Origin: Sedimentisphaerales bacterium
GTDB lineage: Bacteria > Planctomycetota > Phycisphaerae > Sedimentisphaerales > Anaerobacaceae
Reading direction: 5' to 3'
DNA: 14,221 nt
Assembly: GCA_016933985.1 (NCBI GenBank)
Contig: JAFGTU010000485.1
Span: forward strand, 1-14,221
The position numbers and the translations under genes are program-made. A model generated the notes under the pieces. The model worked only from the letters and a program-made list of their open reading frames with translations. It did not search any database and was not told the origin of the DNA. Below are positions 1 through 7,476 of this stretch, one piece after another. Position 1 is the stretch's first letter; each line of letters opens with the position of its first letter.

Positions 1-670
1 CCGCATACTTCTCCGCGCACCAAAGTAGAGCCGAGTCAACCTCAAGGTGAATATTATTTGGCGCCGATGCACGCGTCCGCTGCAAAAGAGCGACAACGCT
101 GTTGCAGGGGAAATGCCCCGTTGCCCTGATTGCGGCGATCGCGACATCCTCGTCCGAATCGGCGACACATTTCATAAAGTCCGCGAGAGCCTGGCCGTAC
201 CCAATCTGTGCCAGCGTATTGATTATGCCGGCCTTGACCTTGCCGGACGTCCTGCCCAGCGCCCTATGAAGGGCCTTGCCGGCCTCCGGGGCATCAATTC
301 TGCCGAGGGCGTACCTCGCCATGTGCGATATTTCCGGGTCTGTCAGCATGGATTCCAATTGCGGGACGGCTCTGGCCGTGCCGATTGTCCTAAGCTGCCT
401 GCAGAGGAACTGCTTCGCATCGTTCGTTGTCGCCGCTGCCAGAGTGGCGACGAGCTTGTCCTCGACCTGCCCGCGGATGCTTGCATCTTTCGACGCCATC
501 GCCACCTGCATGTCCACCCAGTTGAGGTCCACTTCGTTTGTCTTGCCGTACTTGTACGTATTCAAAGTCTCGATTGACTTAAGCAGCCTGTCTGTTTCGA
601 CAGGCGCGTCGGCCACAGCCGTCAGGCTCATCATCGCAGCGGCTATGAGTATCATTCTTTGCATTTTCAT
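1..670 (-). CDS. HEAT-repeat protein, exported, partial (C-terminus off the left edge)
   Basis: The frame is open from an ATG at 670-668 to the window edge: 223 codons with no stop, so the C-terminus is missing. The start has an AAGGA at 679-683, 8 nt upstream. The first ~22 residues (MKMQRMILIAAAMMSLTAVA) form a hydrophobic signal peptide ending near an A-D-A site, so the protein is probably periplasmic. After that come short helical units with the look of HEAT/PBS-lyase repeats, such as TARAVPQLESMLTDPEISHM, ARYALGRIDAPEAGKALHRA and AIAAIRATGHFPCNSVVALL. Such repeats act as protein-binding scaffolds; no catalytic motif is visible and the partner is unknown. The gene lies 43 nt downstream of the Gfo/Idh/MocA gene on the same strand and is probably co-transcribed with it. 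Confidence is high that it is a gene and good that it is HEAT-like; its role is unknown. Confidence 0.8.
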   Translation of the reverse strand, partial: MKMQRMILIAAAMMSLTAVADAPVETDRLLKSIETLNTYKYGKTNEVDLNWVDMQVAMASKDASIRGQVEDKLVATLAAATTNDAKQFLCRQLRTIGTARAVPQLESMLTDPEISHMARYALGRIDAPEAGKALHRALGRTSGKVKAGIINTLAQIGYGQALADFMKCVADSDEDVAIAAIRATGHFPCNSVVALLQRTRASAPNNIHLEVDSALLWCAEKYA

Positions 671-713
671 CTTTATTATCCTTATATATACGGGGAACTC
701 GGTTGATCGTGCC

Positions 714-1931
714 TCAGACGCTCCATGGCTCGCGTTTCGTCCTGTCGAGCCATCGGCTTGCCTCTGCGTCGCCGATTATTTCTTCTTTCACCGGGTCCCA
801 TTTGAGCGGTCTGTTCAGCCAGTAGGCTATATTGCCTAAGTGAGAAACGGTCGCCGTGCGGTGCGCGATCTCGATATCTCTGAAGGGCTTTTGTCGCGTG
901 CGAACGCAGTGCAGGAAGTCGCCGAATATCCCGCCGCGGCCCTTGTAGTTCGGTATGTATATGTTAGGCGGCGTTTCTTTGTTGCCGCTCTTATCGCCGT
1001 TTTCACCTATCTGGCCCTCGGAGCCTTTGAATGTGAGTATTCCGCCCCATCCTCCGCCGTGGTAGATTCTCACGCCGTTGGCGAATACGTATGTCAGGTT
1101 CGTGACGTCTTTGCCGTTGGGCGGGATTATCTCGACCGGGCCGGTCCTGTGCAGGTTGCAGCCGAACAGCGCCCCGCCGAACGTATGGCAGCCCCAGTCC
1201 GTCATTCCGCCGCCCGAATAGTCGCGGAAGGCCCTGAAGCCTCCCCTGATAAGGCTCGGGTGGAACGGCCGCCAGGGGGCCGGGCCGAGCCACATGTCCC
1301 AATCGACGCCCGCGGGGGTCGGCTCATACGCGTAGTTGCATTGGCCCGAAGGCCCGCCGACGTTGACCCACGCGGCCTGCACCTGCCCGATCCTCCCGCC
1401 GTATATCATTTTGTGGAACCAGTTGTAGTCGCCCCATACCCGCTGGCTGCCGCCGGAGAACACCCGCCCGTAAGTGCGGGCGACGGTAACCATCTCCCGG
1501 CCCTCGCGGACTGTGAGTGTCTCGGGCTTTTCGCAATAGACGTCCTTGCCGTTCTTCATCGCGGCGATGGAGACGATCGCGTGCCAGTGGTCGGGCGTGC
1601 CGATGAATATCACGTCGATATCGTCCCGCGCGACGACGTCGCGGAAGTCCCCGTATGCCTTGCAGTCCTTGTTGCCGTATCTGCCGTTGACCTGATTCTC
1701 GGCCTCTTTGCGGTGGTCCTCCACGACGTCGCAGACCGCTACGACCTGCACGTCGCCGAAGCCCAAAAAGCCTCCCATATCGCCCCGGCCCTGGCCGCCC
1801 ATGCCGATACAGCCCATCACGATTCGCTTGTTGGCCCCGAACGCCCTGGCATTGACGAAAACAGGCAAGCCAATCGCCGCGGCGGCGCATTTGCGCATAA
1901 AACCGCGCCGTGTGGTTCCTTTTCCAGTCAT
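714..1931 (-). CDS. Gfo/Idh/MocA family oxidoreductase with Tat signal peptide
   Basis: A 405-residue NAD(P)-dependent oxidoreductase of the glucose-fructose oxidoreductase/inositol dehydrogenase family. The N-terminus carries a twin-arginine motif (TRRGFMRK, residues 7-14) and a hydrophobic stretch ending near VFVNARA, which predicts Tat export of the folded, cofactor-loaded enzyme. A Rossmann nucleotide-binding loop follows (GCIGMGGQGRGDM, about 40-52), then the family EKP motif (VYCEKP, 131-136) and the C-terminal substrate domain with G/W-rich segments. The frame could extend upstream to 2036, but the ATG at 1931 has a GGAG 8 nt away and places the Tat motif at the usual distance, so I chose it. 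Members act on sugars, inositols or their derivatives; the substrate cannot be read from sequence. The HEAT-repeat gene follows on the same strand. Exported Gfo/Idh/MocA proteins of this type are numerous in planctomycetes. Confidence 0.92.
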   Translation of the reverse strand: MTGKGTTRRGFMRKCAAAAIGLPVFVNARAFGANKRIVMGCIGMGGQGRGDMGGFLGFGDVQVVAVCDVVEDHRKEAENQVNGRYGNKDCKAYGDFRDVVARDDIDVIFIGTPDHWHAIVSIAAMKNGKDVYCEKPETLTVREGREMVTVARTYGRVFSGGSQRVWGDYNWFHKMIYGGRIGQVQAAWVNVGGPSGQCNYAYEPTPAGVDWDMWLGPAPWRPFHPSLIRGGFRAFRDYSGGGMTDWGCHTFGGALFGCNLHRTGPVEIIPPNGKDVTNLTYVFANGVRIYHGGGWGGILTFKGSEGQIGENGDKSGNKETPPNIYIPNYKGRGGIFGDFLHCVRTRQKPFRDIEIAHRTATVSHLGNIAYWLNRPLKWDPVKEEIIGDAEASRWLDRTKREPWSV

Positions 1932-1939
1932 AACACAAT

Positions 1940-1943
1940 CTCC
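1940..1943 (-). promoter_or_regulatory. Ribosome binding site setting the Gfo/Idh/MocA start
   Basis: GGAG on the minus strand, 8 nt before the ATG at 1931. It favours this start over the longer frame beginning at 2036, whose extra 35 residues do not resemble the family and would bury the Tat signal. Confidence 0.7.
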
Positions 1944-2182
1944 ATTAGGTAAATCCTGAACTTGCACTTGAACATACTCAGCTACTTCACTAAGTATGAT
2001 TTGCGATAATATAGCATACTCTCCTCGAAGACTCACCCTTCAATTTCCTCCATACTGAGGGGTTGTTGCACCTGTGTTGGATATGATTCGCTGTGAGTTT
2101 GGCGGTTCTGGCGGTTAGCAGGCCTGTTGGACCGCTTTTGTGGAAATTCCCGATCGATCTGTGAGGAATTGTGGCGCAGTCC

Positions 2183-2211
2183 TTGCCCCGGATGTCCCGA
2201 TTGTGTATAAT
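2183..2211 (+). promoter_or_regulatory. Sigma70-like promoter for the 2286 lipoprotein
   Basis: A TTGCCC -35 (2183-2188, 4 of 6 consensus bases), a 17-bp spacer and a perfect TATAAT -10 (2206-2211). Transcription would start near 2218, giving a leader of about 68 nt. Confidence 0.55.
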
Positions 2212-2270
2212 TGACCTTTTGCAAGTCCGGGTGAATGAGTGGCCTGCGAATATCTTTTGCAAACTGGTAG

Positions 2271-2277
2271 AAAGGAG
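2271..2277 (+). promoter_or_regulatory. Ribosome binding site for the GTG start at 2286
   Basis: AAAGGAG lies 8 nt upstream of a GTG start codon. It supports GTG as the initiator, since the lipoprotein signal begins immediately there. Confidence 0.75.
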
Positions 2278-2285
2278 ATCTGGCG

Positions 2286-2963
2286 GTGAGAAATATAGTC
2301 CTATTTGTGTTCGTATCGGCATTCCTGCTTTGCGTGATAGGTTGCGGCGGGGGGGAAGGCAAGCCGATTCCGGTGGCGAAGCCGGCCGAGATCCCGCCGA
2401 GCCGGATGATGACCTTGTCGCAAGAGCAGTTGCTTTGCCTCGATTGGCATAGCCCGCATCGGCGGGGCGCCCGTATAGTAGGCCAAAGAGCCGCCGGTTC
2501 GGGTGTTGAGTTTCATATTGATTTTCCGAGCAACGATGCCGGCGATACCTCGCTGAACTTCGTCTCAAGCGGAGACGGGGGCAGAGGCGATCTTATAGGC
2601 GGTGATATAAGCGGGTTCAGGTCATTTGTCTTGAAGTTGACTCTGGTATCTATTAACGGACAGAGCGAACCAGCGATGAAGCAGAGGCTCGCAGCCGGGG
2701 CGGTGATCGGGCCGACCACCTCCGGGTTGGTGCATATCTATTCGCCGGTGGTATTGGGCATGGCGGATTCGGAGAAAACAGTGATTGCGACGACGCCGAT
2801 CCGCGCCTACAACATCCGGACAATTGGTTTTCATGTCAACCTGCTCGCCCCGCAGTACTGGGGCCCGTCAGGAAGCGACGTCATACTTCGCATCGAGCCG
2901 GCGGAAGACGCCGGGCCCGCACCCTGGTTTCCACCTGTCGCGGCGGAAGGCAAATCCGAGTGA
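2286..2963 (+). CDS. Hypothetical lipoprotein, 225 aa
   Basis: The protein starts at GTG (2286) behind a strong Shine-Dalgarno. It opens with a type II signal peptide: MRN, a hydrophobic core (IVLFVFVSAFLLC) and the lipobox VIGC with the lipidated cysteine at residue 20, followed by a glycine-rich linker. The mature part contains alternating hydrophobic/polar strands (FRSFVLKLTLVSING, VHIYSPVVLGMA, IRTIGFHVNLLAPQYW), which suggests a beta-sandwich, possibly a carbohydrate-binding-like fold. I do not recognise a family and see no catalytic motif. It would be anchored in a membrane facing the periplasm. It lies 102 nt upstream of the CoA ligase gene, but that gene has its own promoter, so a functional link is uncertain. 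Confidence 0.8.
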   Translation: MRNIVLFVFVSAFLLCVIGCGGGEGKPIPVAKPAEIPPSRMMTLSQEQLLCLDWHSPHRRGARIVGQRAAGSGVEFHIDFPSNDAGDTSLNFVSSGDGGRGDLIGGDISGFRSFVLKLTLVSINGQSEPAMKQRLAAGAVIGPTTSGLVHIYSPVVLGMADSEKTVIATTPIRAYNIRTIGFHVNLLAPQYWGPSGSDVILRIEPAEDAGPAPWFPPVAAEGKSE

Positions 2964-3007
2964 AACCGACTACAGCTTACACTTGATGCAAAACGCGGCG
3001 ATTCTGC

Positions 3008-3036
3008 TTGACCGTACATGCGAGTCACAGTAGAAT
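3008..3036 (+). promoter_or_regulatory. Sigma70-like promoter for the CoA ligase
   Basis: A TTGACC -35 (3008-3013) and a TAGAAT -10 (3031-3036) are separated by exactly 17 bp, each matching 5 of 6 consensus bases. Transcription would start near 3043, leaving a short leader of about 23 nt before the ATG at 3066. Confidence 0.6.
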
Positions 3037-3053
3037 TCCGTAAACCTATAGTG

Positions 3054-3060
3054 AAAGGAG
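3054..3060 (+). promoter_or_regulatory. Ribosome binding site setting the CoA ligase start
   Basis: AAAGGAG sits 5 nt before the ATG at 3066. The frame is open from an earlier ATG at 3018, but that codon lies upstream of the predicted transcription start and lacks a ribosome binding site, so 3066 is chosen. Confidence 0.8.
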
Positions 3061-3065
3061 ACACT

Positions 3066-4631
3066 ATGTGCGCAGTCGAGCTTCCCGATAGGCTTAACGC
3101 CGCCGCCGTATTCGTTGATAGTCACTTGCATCAGGGCCGAGCCGACAAGCCCGTCATTCTCTGCGGCGACCGGACGATTACCTACAAGGCCCTCAGCGAG
3201 GGCGTCAATCGTTTTGGAAACGCGATTCTTGATCTCGGCATCCGCATGGAGGAGCGGGTCGCCATAATCGTGCCGGATTGCCCCGAATTCGTATATGCCT
3301 TTTTCGGCACAATGAAAATCGGCGCCGTGACGATCCCGATGAATACACTGCTGATGCCCGCCGACTACGAGTACCTGCTCAACGACAGCCGGTCTCAGAT
3401 ATTAGTTATTCATTCATCCCTGCTGGATAGGATCGAGCCGATTCGCTCAAAGCTCAGATACATTAAAGATGTGATAGTAGTGGGCGAAGGCGCGAAGGGC
3501 GACTTGTCTTTCCAGGAGCTGATGGCCTCGTCTTCAGACAAGCTCGAACCTGCCGATACGAGCAAGGACGACTCGGCCTTCTGGCTCTACAGCTCCGGCA
3601 CGACGGGATTTCCCAAAGGCGCGATCCACCTCCATCACGATATGGTGGTCGCCGCCGACCTGTATGCCCAACAGACCATCGCCTTGGCCGAGTCGGATGT
3701 ATCCTTCTCCGTCGCGAAGCTGTTCTTCGCTTACGGGCTGGGCAACGGCCTGTACTTTCCGCTCCGCACCGGCGGCACGACGGTCCTCCTGCCCGACAGG
3801 CCGGCGCCGCAGAAGGTCTTTGAAGTGATCGACAGGTATCAGCCGACGGTCTTCTACAGTGTCCCCACCAGCTACGCGGCGCTGCTGCATTTGGCGGAGA
3901 AAGAAGGGCGGACGAGCCTGGGCAATGTGCGAATGTGCGTCTCGGCGGGCGAGCCGCTGCCAAAGCCGATTTTCGAGAAGTGGCTCGACAGGTTCGGCGT
4001 AGAGATATACGACGGCATCGGCTCGACGGAGATCCTGCACATATTCATCTCGAACCGTCCCGGCTGCGTGAAGCCCGGCAGCACGGGCCAGGTCGTACCC
4101 GGATACGCGGCCAGGATAGTCGGCGACGACGGAAAAGAGTTCGGCGCCGGCCAGGTCGGCGCGCTTCTGATTAAGGGCGACAGCATCGCAAACGGCTACT
4201 GGAACAAGCACGAGCAGACCAAAGAGACATTCCGCGGAGACTGGATCAACACGCACGACAAGTTCCACGTCGATGAGGACGGCTACTACTGGTACGCCGG
4301 CAGGACCGACGATATGATGAAGGTCAGCGGCCTAGCCGTCTGGCCCGCAGACGTCGAATCGGTCCTCGCATGTCACCAGGCAGTTTTGGAGAGCGGCGTC
4401 GTCGGCGTTCCGGACAAGGACGGCCTCATCAAACCGAGGGCCTATATCGTCCTGAAAGATAAGAACGCCGCATCCGACGAGCTTGTCAAGGAGCTGCAGA
4501 CCTTCGTCAAGACAAACACCCAGCCGCACAAATACCCCCGAACCATTATCTTCGTGGATGAGCTGCCCAAGACCGCAACCGGAAAAATCAAGCGATACAA
4601 GCTCCGCGAAAGGGCCCAGGCCGAGGGGTAG
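3066..4631 (+). CDS. Benzoate-CoA ligase family enzyme (ATP-dependent aryl-CoA synthetase)
   Basis: A 521-residue member of the adenylate-forming superfamily, the usual length for benzoate- and 4-hydroxybenzoate-CoA ligases. It should activate a carboxylic acid with ATP to an acyl-AMP and transfer it to coenzyme A in the cytoplasm. Visible motifs are the phosphate loop YSSGTTGFPKG (175-185), the A5-type motif YDGIGSTEILHIF (315-327), the hinge region GRTDDMMKVSG (412-422) and the catalytic lysine in TATGKIKR (K507). The GIGSTE-LHIF-SNRPG sequence is what I associate with benzoate-CoA ligases rather than fatty-acyl or acetyl-CoA synthetases. The substrate is therefore probably benzoate or a related aromatic acid, but it cannot be fixed by eye. 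It has its own promoter and converges with the six-gene operon ending at 4708, so it likely supplies the CoA thioester that operon uses. Confidence 0.9.
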   Translation: MCAVELPDRLNAAAVFVDSHLHQGRADKPVILCGDRTITYKALSEGVNRFGNAILDLGIRMEERVAIIVPDCPEFVYAFFGTMKIGAVTIPMNTLLMPADYEYLLNDSRSQILVIHSSLLDRIEPIRSKLRYIKDVIVVGEGAKGDLSFQELMASSSDKLEPADTSKDDSAFWLYSSGTTGFPKGAIHLHHDMVVAADLYAQQTIALAESDVSFSVAKLFFAYGLGNGLYFPLRTGGTTVLLPDRPAPQKVFEVIDRYQPTVFYSVPTSYAALLHLAEKEGRTSLGNVRMCVSAGEPLPKPIFEKWLDRFGVEIYDGIGSTEILHIFISNRPGCVKPGSTGQVVPGYAARIVGDDGKEFGAGQVGALLIKGDSIANGYWNKHEQTKETFRGDWINTHDKFHVDEDGYYWYAGRTDDMMKVSGLAVWPADVESVLACHQAVLESGVVGVPDKDGLIKPRAYIVLKDKNAASDELVKELQTFVKTNTQPHKYPRTIIFVDELPKTATGKIKRYKLRERAQAEG

Positions 4632-4633
4632 AC

Positions 4634-4706
4634 CTTCGGGAATATCGAAGAGCGGACATCGAATGTTGAATCTCGAAGTATCGATTGTCGAAGCGCAGTT
4701 CGAGAT
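4634..4706. repeat. TCGA-rich repeat with inverted repeats between convergent genes
   Basis: The gap between the convergent ligase and ketoacyl synthase genes is built of degenerate TCGAA/TCGAT words. It contains a perfect 8-bp inverted repeat, ATCTCGAA (4670-4677) and TTCGAGAT (4699-4706), with a 21-nt loop, and a smaller CTTCG/CGAAG hairpin (4634-4650). No T-tract follows either stem, so a classic intrinsic terminator is doubtful. It may still serve as a bidirectional transcription barrier, or may be a dispersed intergenic repeat. Confidence 0.45.
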
Positions 4707-4707
4707 G

Positions 4708-5712
4708 CTACATCCGCACGAGCGCGGAGGCCCAGACGAAGCCCGACCCGAAGCCGACGAGCAGGACCAGGCTGCCGGGCTTGACCATGCCCTTCTTGCG
4801 GGCCTGGTCTAACGCTATCGGCAGGCAGGCCGAGGCCATATTGCCGTAATCCTGGACGTTGACGAATACCTTTTCCATCGGCAGGCCCACCCGCTCGATA
4901 ATCGCCTCGAGCATTCGCAGATTGGCCTGATGTGGGATGAAGACGTCGATGTCGTCTAACGCCAGGCCGTTCGCTTCGAGACATTCGCAGATGCCCCTGG
5001 ACATCCCTGCCACGCCGTTCTCGAAGACGGCCTTGCCGTCCATCCGGAAGTGGATTCGCCCTGCGTCGATGTCGTTCTTATCCAGCATCGACATTTTTCC
5101 AAGTCCGCTGCCCGGCGCCGCGGTGTAAAGCGCCTTTGCGCCGGAGCCGTCGGCGTGGAGATGAGTCGATACTATTCGGGTCTCTGCGTTCTCGGCGGGG
5201 CCCACGACGGCCGCCCCGGCACCGTCGCCGAGCAATATCGCGATATTCCGCCCCTCGTAGGAGCCGTCGATCCGCTTGGAGAGTGTTTCCGAGCAGACGA
5301 TGAGGATGTGCTTATATGTCCCGGCCCGGATGAAATGATCGGCAATCGACATCCCGTATATCAGCCCGGCGCACTGCTCCTTGATATCGAGCACCGGCTT
5401 GGGCATCAGGTTGAGCTTCGCCTGGAGGAAGAATCCGCAGCCGGGATCGGCGTGGTCCGGCGTGATGGTGTTCATAATCAGAAGGTCGATATCGCTCATA
5501 TCAATCCCGGCATCGGCAACGGCGGCGCAACAGGCCTGCACCGCAAGGTCCGAGGCGCTCACGTCGGCCTCGGCATGACGCCTCTGCCGAACGCCGGTCC
5601 GCGAGACAATGAATTCGTCGGTAGTCTCCATCATCTTCATTATGTCGAAGTTGGTCACGACCTTCTCCGGCAGATGGTGGCCCGTCCCCATTATTCGTGA
5701 AGCAATCGGCAT
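4708..5712 (-). CDS. 3-oxoacyl-ACP synthase III family protein (KAS III / FabH-like)
   Basis: A 334-residue thiolase-fold condensing enzyme, close to the usual FabH length. The full KAS III triad is visible: C114 in KEQCAG, H261 in IPHQAN and N291 in DYGNMAS, along with the glycine-rich LLGDGAGAAVVG segment (161-171). The family transfers an acyl group from a CoA thioester to the cysteine and condenses it with malonyl-ACP or malonyl-CoA. It is the last gene of the operon, 26 nt after the MBL-fold gene, with AGGA-type bases shortly before the ATG. Its placement with acyl-CoA enzymes rather than with fab genes argues for a specialised starter acyl-CoA rather than housekeeping fatty acid initiation. 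The alternative is a displaced fabH. Family assignment is secure; the pathway role is inference. Confidence 0.9.
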   Translation of the reverse strand: MPIASRIMGTGHHLPEKVVTNFDIMKMMETTDEFIVSRTGVRQRRHAEADVSASDLAVQACCAAVADAGIDMSDIDLLIMNTITPDHADPGCGFFLQAKLNLMPKPVLDIKEQCAGLIYGMSIADHFIRAGTYKHILIVCSETLSKRIDGSYEGRNIAILLGDGAGAAVVGPAENAETRIVSTHLHADGSGAKALYTAAPGSGLGKMSMLDKNDIDAGRIHFRMDGKAVFENGVAGMSRGICECLEANGLALDDIDVFIPHQANLRMLEAIIERVGLPMEKVFVNVQDYGNMASACLPIALDQARKKGMVKPGSLVLLVGFGSGFVWASALVRM

Positions 5713-5738
5713 GGTCCTGGTCCTAAAAACAGCGCCAA

Positions 5739-6668
5739 CTACGGTTGGCCGGAATTCTCCGCATATTTAATCGACTCTTTCGCCAACAGCGCACAGTTCT
5801 TTTGGAAGAAATTCTCGCTCATCAACTGGGTTCGTTCATACACCTCCGAGCCGAGTTCATTGCCTATCATCTCGCTGCATTTGCCTTCTTTGGTCTCGGC
5901 CAGTATCCGCTCATGCCAGGCCTTGGTGGCGGCTATTGCACTATCGAAATAGGTCTTGACCGCGTCACGACCCTTGATTGCCGCGTTGTGGCTAAGACAG
6001 ACGACCTCGGCGTCGAGCCCCGCAAGCCGCCGTATCGATTTGAGATAAGCCCCGTAATCGGCAAAATAGCAGGGCCAGATGTACTCCGAATCCGGCAGGT
6101 AGTAGCCGGTCGCATCGGAGATGATCAGGATGCCCTTCACCGGCTCGTGGAAGCTGAGGCTGCAATCACTGTGGCCCGGCGTTGCAAGGCAATCGAATTT
6201 CATATCGCCCACCGTCACCGTATCGCCGTCGGATAGTATCCGGTCAACGGGGATTTTGTTCTGAGCCAACGGTTCGGGTCGGTGCTTGTCGGTGATTGAG
6301 CCGGCCTTGATCAGCGCCTCGGTGAGCACGCCGTCGATCTTGCAGAAGTATCCCACCGCTTTTTCCATCGAGAGCGTTTCAGCGGCTTTCGCCGACGCGC
6401 AGACCGCTGCGCCGGCGAACATTGCTCGAAATGCCGGCACGGCCATCACATGGTCGGGATGGGCGTGTGTGATGATAATCTGCTTGACGCAATCGGCTGC
6501 TTTACCGAGGCCGGCTAATTGCTCGGCGACTACAGGCCCGACTGCGCCCACCCCTCCCTCGAAGATGGCTCCTTCGTCACCGCTGGTGACGAGGAATACG
6601 GGATATTCGTTTGTGCCGAGCATCCAAACGCCCTCGGCAACCTCGGCAGGTGGGTTCTTTATCAGCAT
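5739..6668 (-). CDS. MBL-fold metallo-hydrolase
   Basis: A 309-residue metallo-beta-lactamase-fold protein. Metal-binding residues are clear: THAHPDH (67-73, the HxHxDH motif), H166 in TPGHSDCS, D185 in ISDATGYY and H227 in LSHNAA, which together make a binuclear metal site. The family includes thioesterases, glyoxalase II, lactonases and phosphodiesterases. The TPGHSDCSLSF segment resembles the glyoxalase II/thioesterase-like branch. Among acyl-CoA enzymes, an acyl-thioester or ring-opening hydrolase is the most natural guess, but the substrate is not determined. An AAAGG lies 8 nt before the ATG. The gene lies 24 nt after the activase gene and 26 nt before the KAS III gene, within the same operon. 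Confidence 0.88.
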   Translation of the reverse strand: MLIKNPPAEVAEGVWMLGTNEYPVFLVTSGDEGAIFEGGVGAVGPVVAEQLAGLGKAADCVKQIIITHAHPDHVMAVPAFRAMFAGAAVCASAKAAETLSMEKAVGYFCKIDGVLTEALIKAGSITDKHRPEPLAQNKIPVDRILSDGDTVTVGDMKFDCLATPGHSDCSLSFHEPVKGILIISDATGYYLPDSEYIWPCYFADYGAYLKSIRRLAGLDAEVVCLSHNAAIKGRDAVKTYFDSAIAATKAWHERILAETKEGKCSEMIGNELGSEVYERTQLMSENFFQKNCALLAKESIKYAENSGQP

Positions 6669-6692
6669 TTCAATTGCCTTTACAAATCTTGG

Positions 6693-7472
6693 TTAAGATT
6701 GCGATTGTTGCTCTGCTGCAAACAGGGCCGCGCCGAATGCGCCGGTGTATTGCGCATCCGGTGCGATATGCGCCTCGGCGCCGAACGATTCACCAAGCAG
6801 CCTGGCTAAGAAAGGGTTGTGCGCAACGACGCCGCCGGTGGCGACCAGCAGGCCCTCGATACGGTCCATTTCCACAATACGCTTGACCACCGAACCGAAC
6901 GCCCCGCGAACAATATCGGCGACGTTTACGCCCGCGCGTATTTTCTCGAGCACCTCCGTCGCCGCGAAGACCGTGCAAAAGCTGCCGAGCGATATATCCT
7001 TCGTGGAGCTCTCGGCCAGGGCATTCAATTCCGAGATGTCCAGCGAGAGTCGGTGAGCAATCTCCTCGATAAATGCGCCCGTTCCCGCGGCGCATTTGCG
7101 ATTCATTTTGAAGCTTTTCCTTTTGCCGGCGTCGTCGAGATGTATGATCTTGCTGTCCTGCGCGCCGATATCTATTACCGTGATGCACTGTTTGAAATGG
7201 AAGTATGCCCCTTTGCCGTGACATGCGATCTCCGTCATCTTTGCATCGGCCCATGGGACATTGTCCCGCCCGTACCCGGTTGATAGCGATCCGGCGATTT
7301 GCGAGCGATCGATGGATACATCCGCACAAGCATCGGTCAGGAGCTGTTCAGACGTTTTGGCGTAATCGACGCCGGATCGTCCGATCGCCTTTGCGATGAT
7401 TCGCCCCGCCCGGTCGATTATGACGAGCTTGGCGGTCGAGGCCCCTATGTCAATGCCGCAATAGTATTCCAT
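6693..7472 (-). CDS. Acyl-CoA dehydratase activase / BadF-BcrA-HgdC family ATPase
   Basis: A 259-residue ASKHA-fold ATPase, the length of HgdC-type activators. It shows the N-terminal phosphate-binding motif GIDIGASTAKL (6-16), a second motif VIDIGAQDSKII (99-110) and the adenosine-region motif ATGGVVAHNP (211-220). C127 (KCAAGTGAFIE) and C166 (SFCTVFAATEV) are at the positions that hold the bridging [4Fe-4S] cluster in the homodimeric HgdC activator. The family uses ATP hydrolysis to push one low-potential electron into a partner Fe-S dehydratase or benzoyl-CoA reductase. The partner is almost certainly the product of the gene just upstream, with only 4 nt between them. The cluster of such activators is very oxygen-sensitive, implying an anaerobic host. 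At 259 residues it is a stand-alone activator, not a large fused one. Confidence 0.95.
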   Translation of the reverse strand: MEYYCGIDIGASTAKLVIIDRAGRIIAKAIGRSGVDYAKTSEQLLTDACADVSIDRSQIAGSLSTGYGRDNVPWADAKMTEIACHGKGAYFHFKQCITVIDIGAQDSKIIHLDDAGKRKSFKMNRKCAAGTGAFIEEIAHRLSLDISELNALAESSTKDISLGSFCTVFAATEVLEKIRAGVNVADIVRGAFGSVVKRIVEMDRIEGLLVATGGVVAHNPFLARLLGESFGAEAHIAPDAQYTGAFGAALFAAEQQSQS

Positions 7473-7476
7473 CGTC

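Larger units (their letters stand above)
1932..2285. other. 354-nt divergent intergenic region
   Basis: This stretch separates the minus-strand Gfo/Idh/MocA gene from the plus-strand lipoprotein gene. It holds the plus-strand promoter at 2183-2211 and the two ribosome binding sites. Near the Gfo side the hexamer CATACT occurs at 1973, 2015 and 2051, with its inverse AGTATG at 1993. A tandem GGCGGTT pair lies at 2101 and 2110, and a GCGGT/ACCGC inverted pair at 2111-2135. No convincing gene is seen on either strand. I could not find a clear promoter for the Gfo gene, although a TATATTAT lies on the minus strand around 2007. Confidence 0.6.

Noticed and set aside
840..1952. Long open frame on the plus strand opposite the Gfo/Idh/MocA gene
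   Set aside because: Its translation is low-complexity in Arg, Ala and Val and matches no family, while the minus strand encodes a clear oxidoreductase. It is a GC-bias shadow.
2111..2140. GCGGT/ACCGC hairpin followed by TTTTG as a plus-strand terminator
   Set aside because: The stem is only 5 bp with a 15-nt loop, and no plus-strand gene lies upstream for it to terminate.
3534..4268. Long minus-strand open frame opposite the CoA ligase
   Set aside because: The plus strand carries all adenylate-forming enzyme motifs across the same bases; the antisense frame has no motif and no ribosome binding site.
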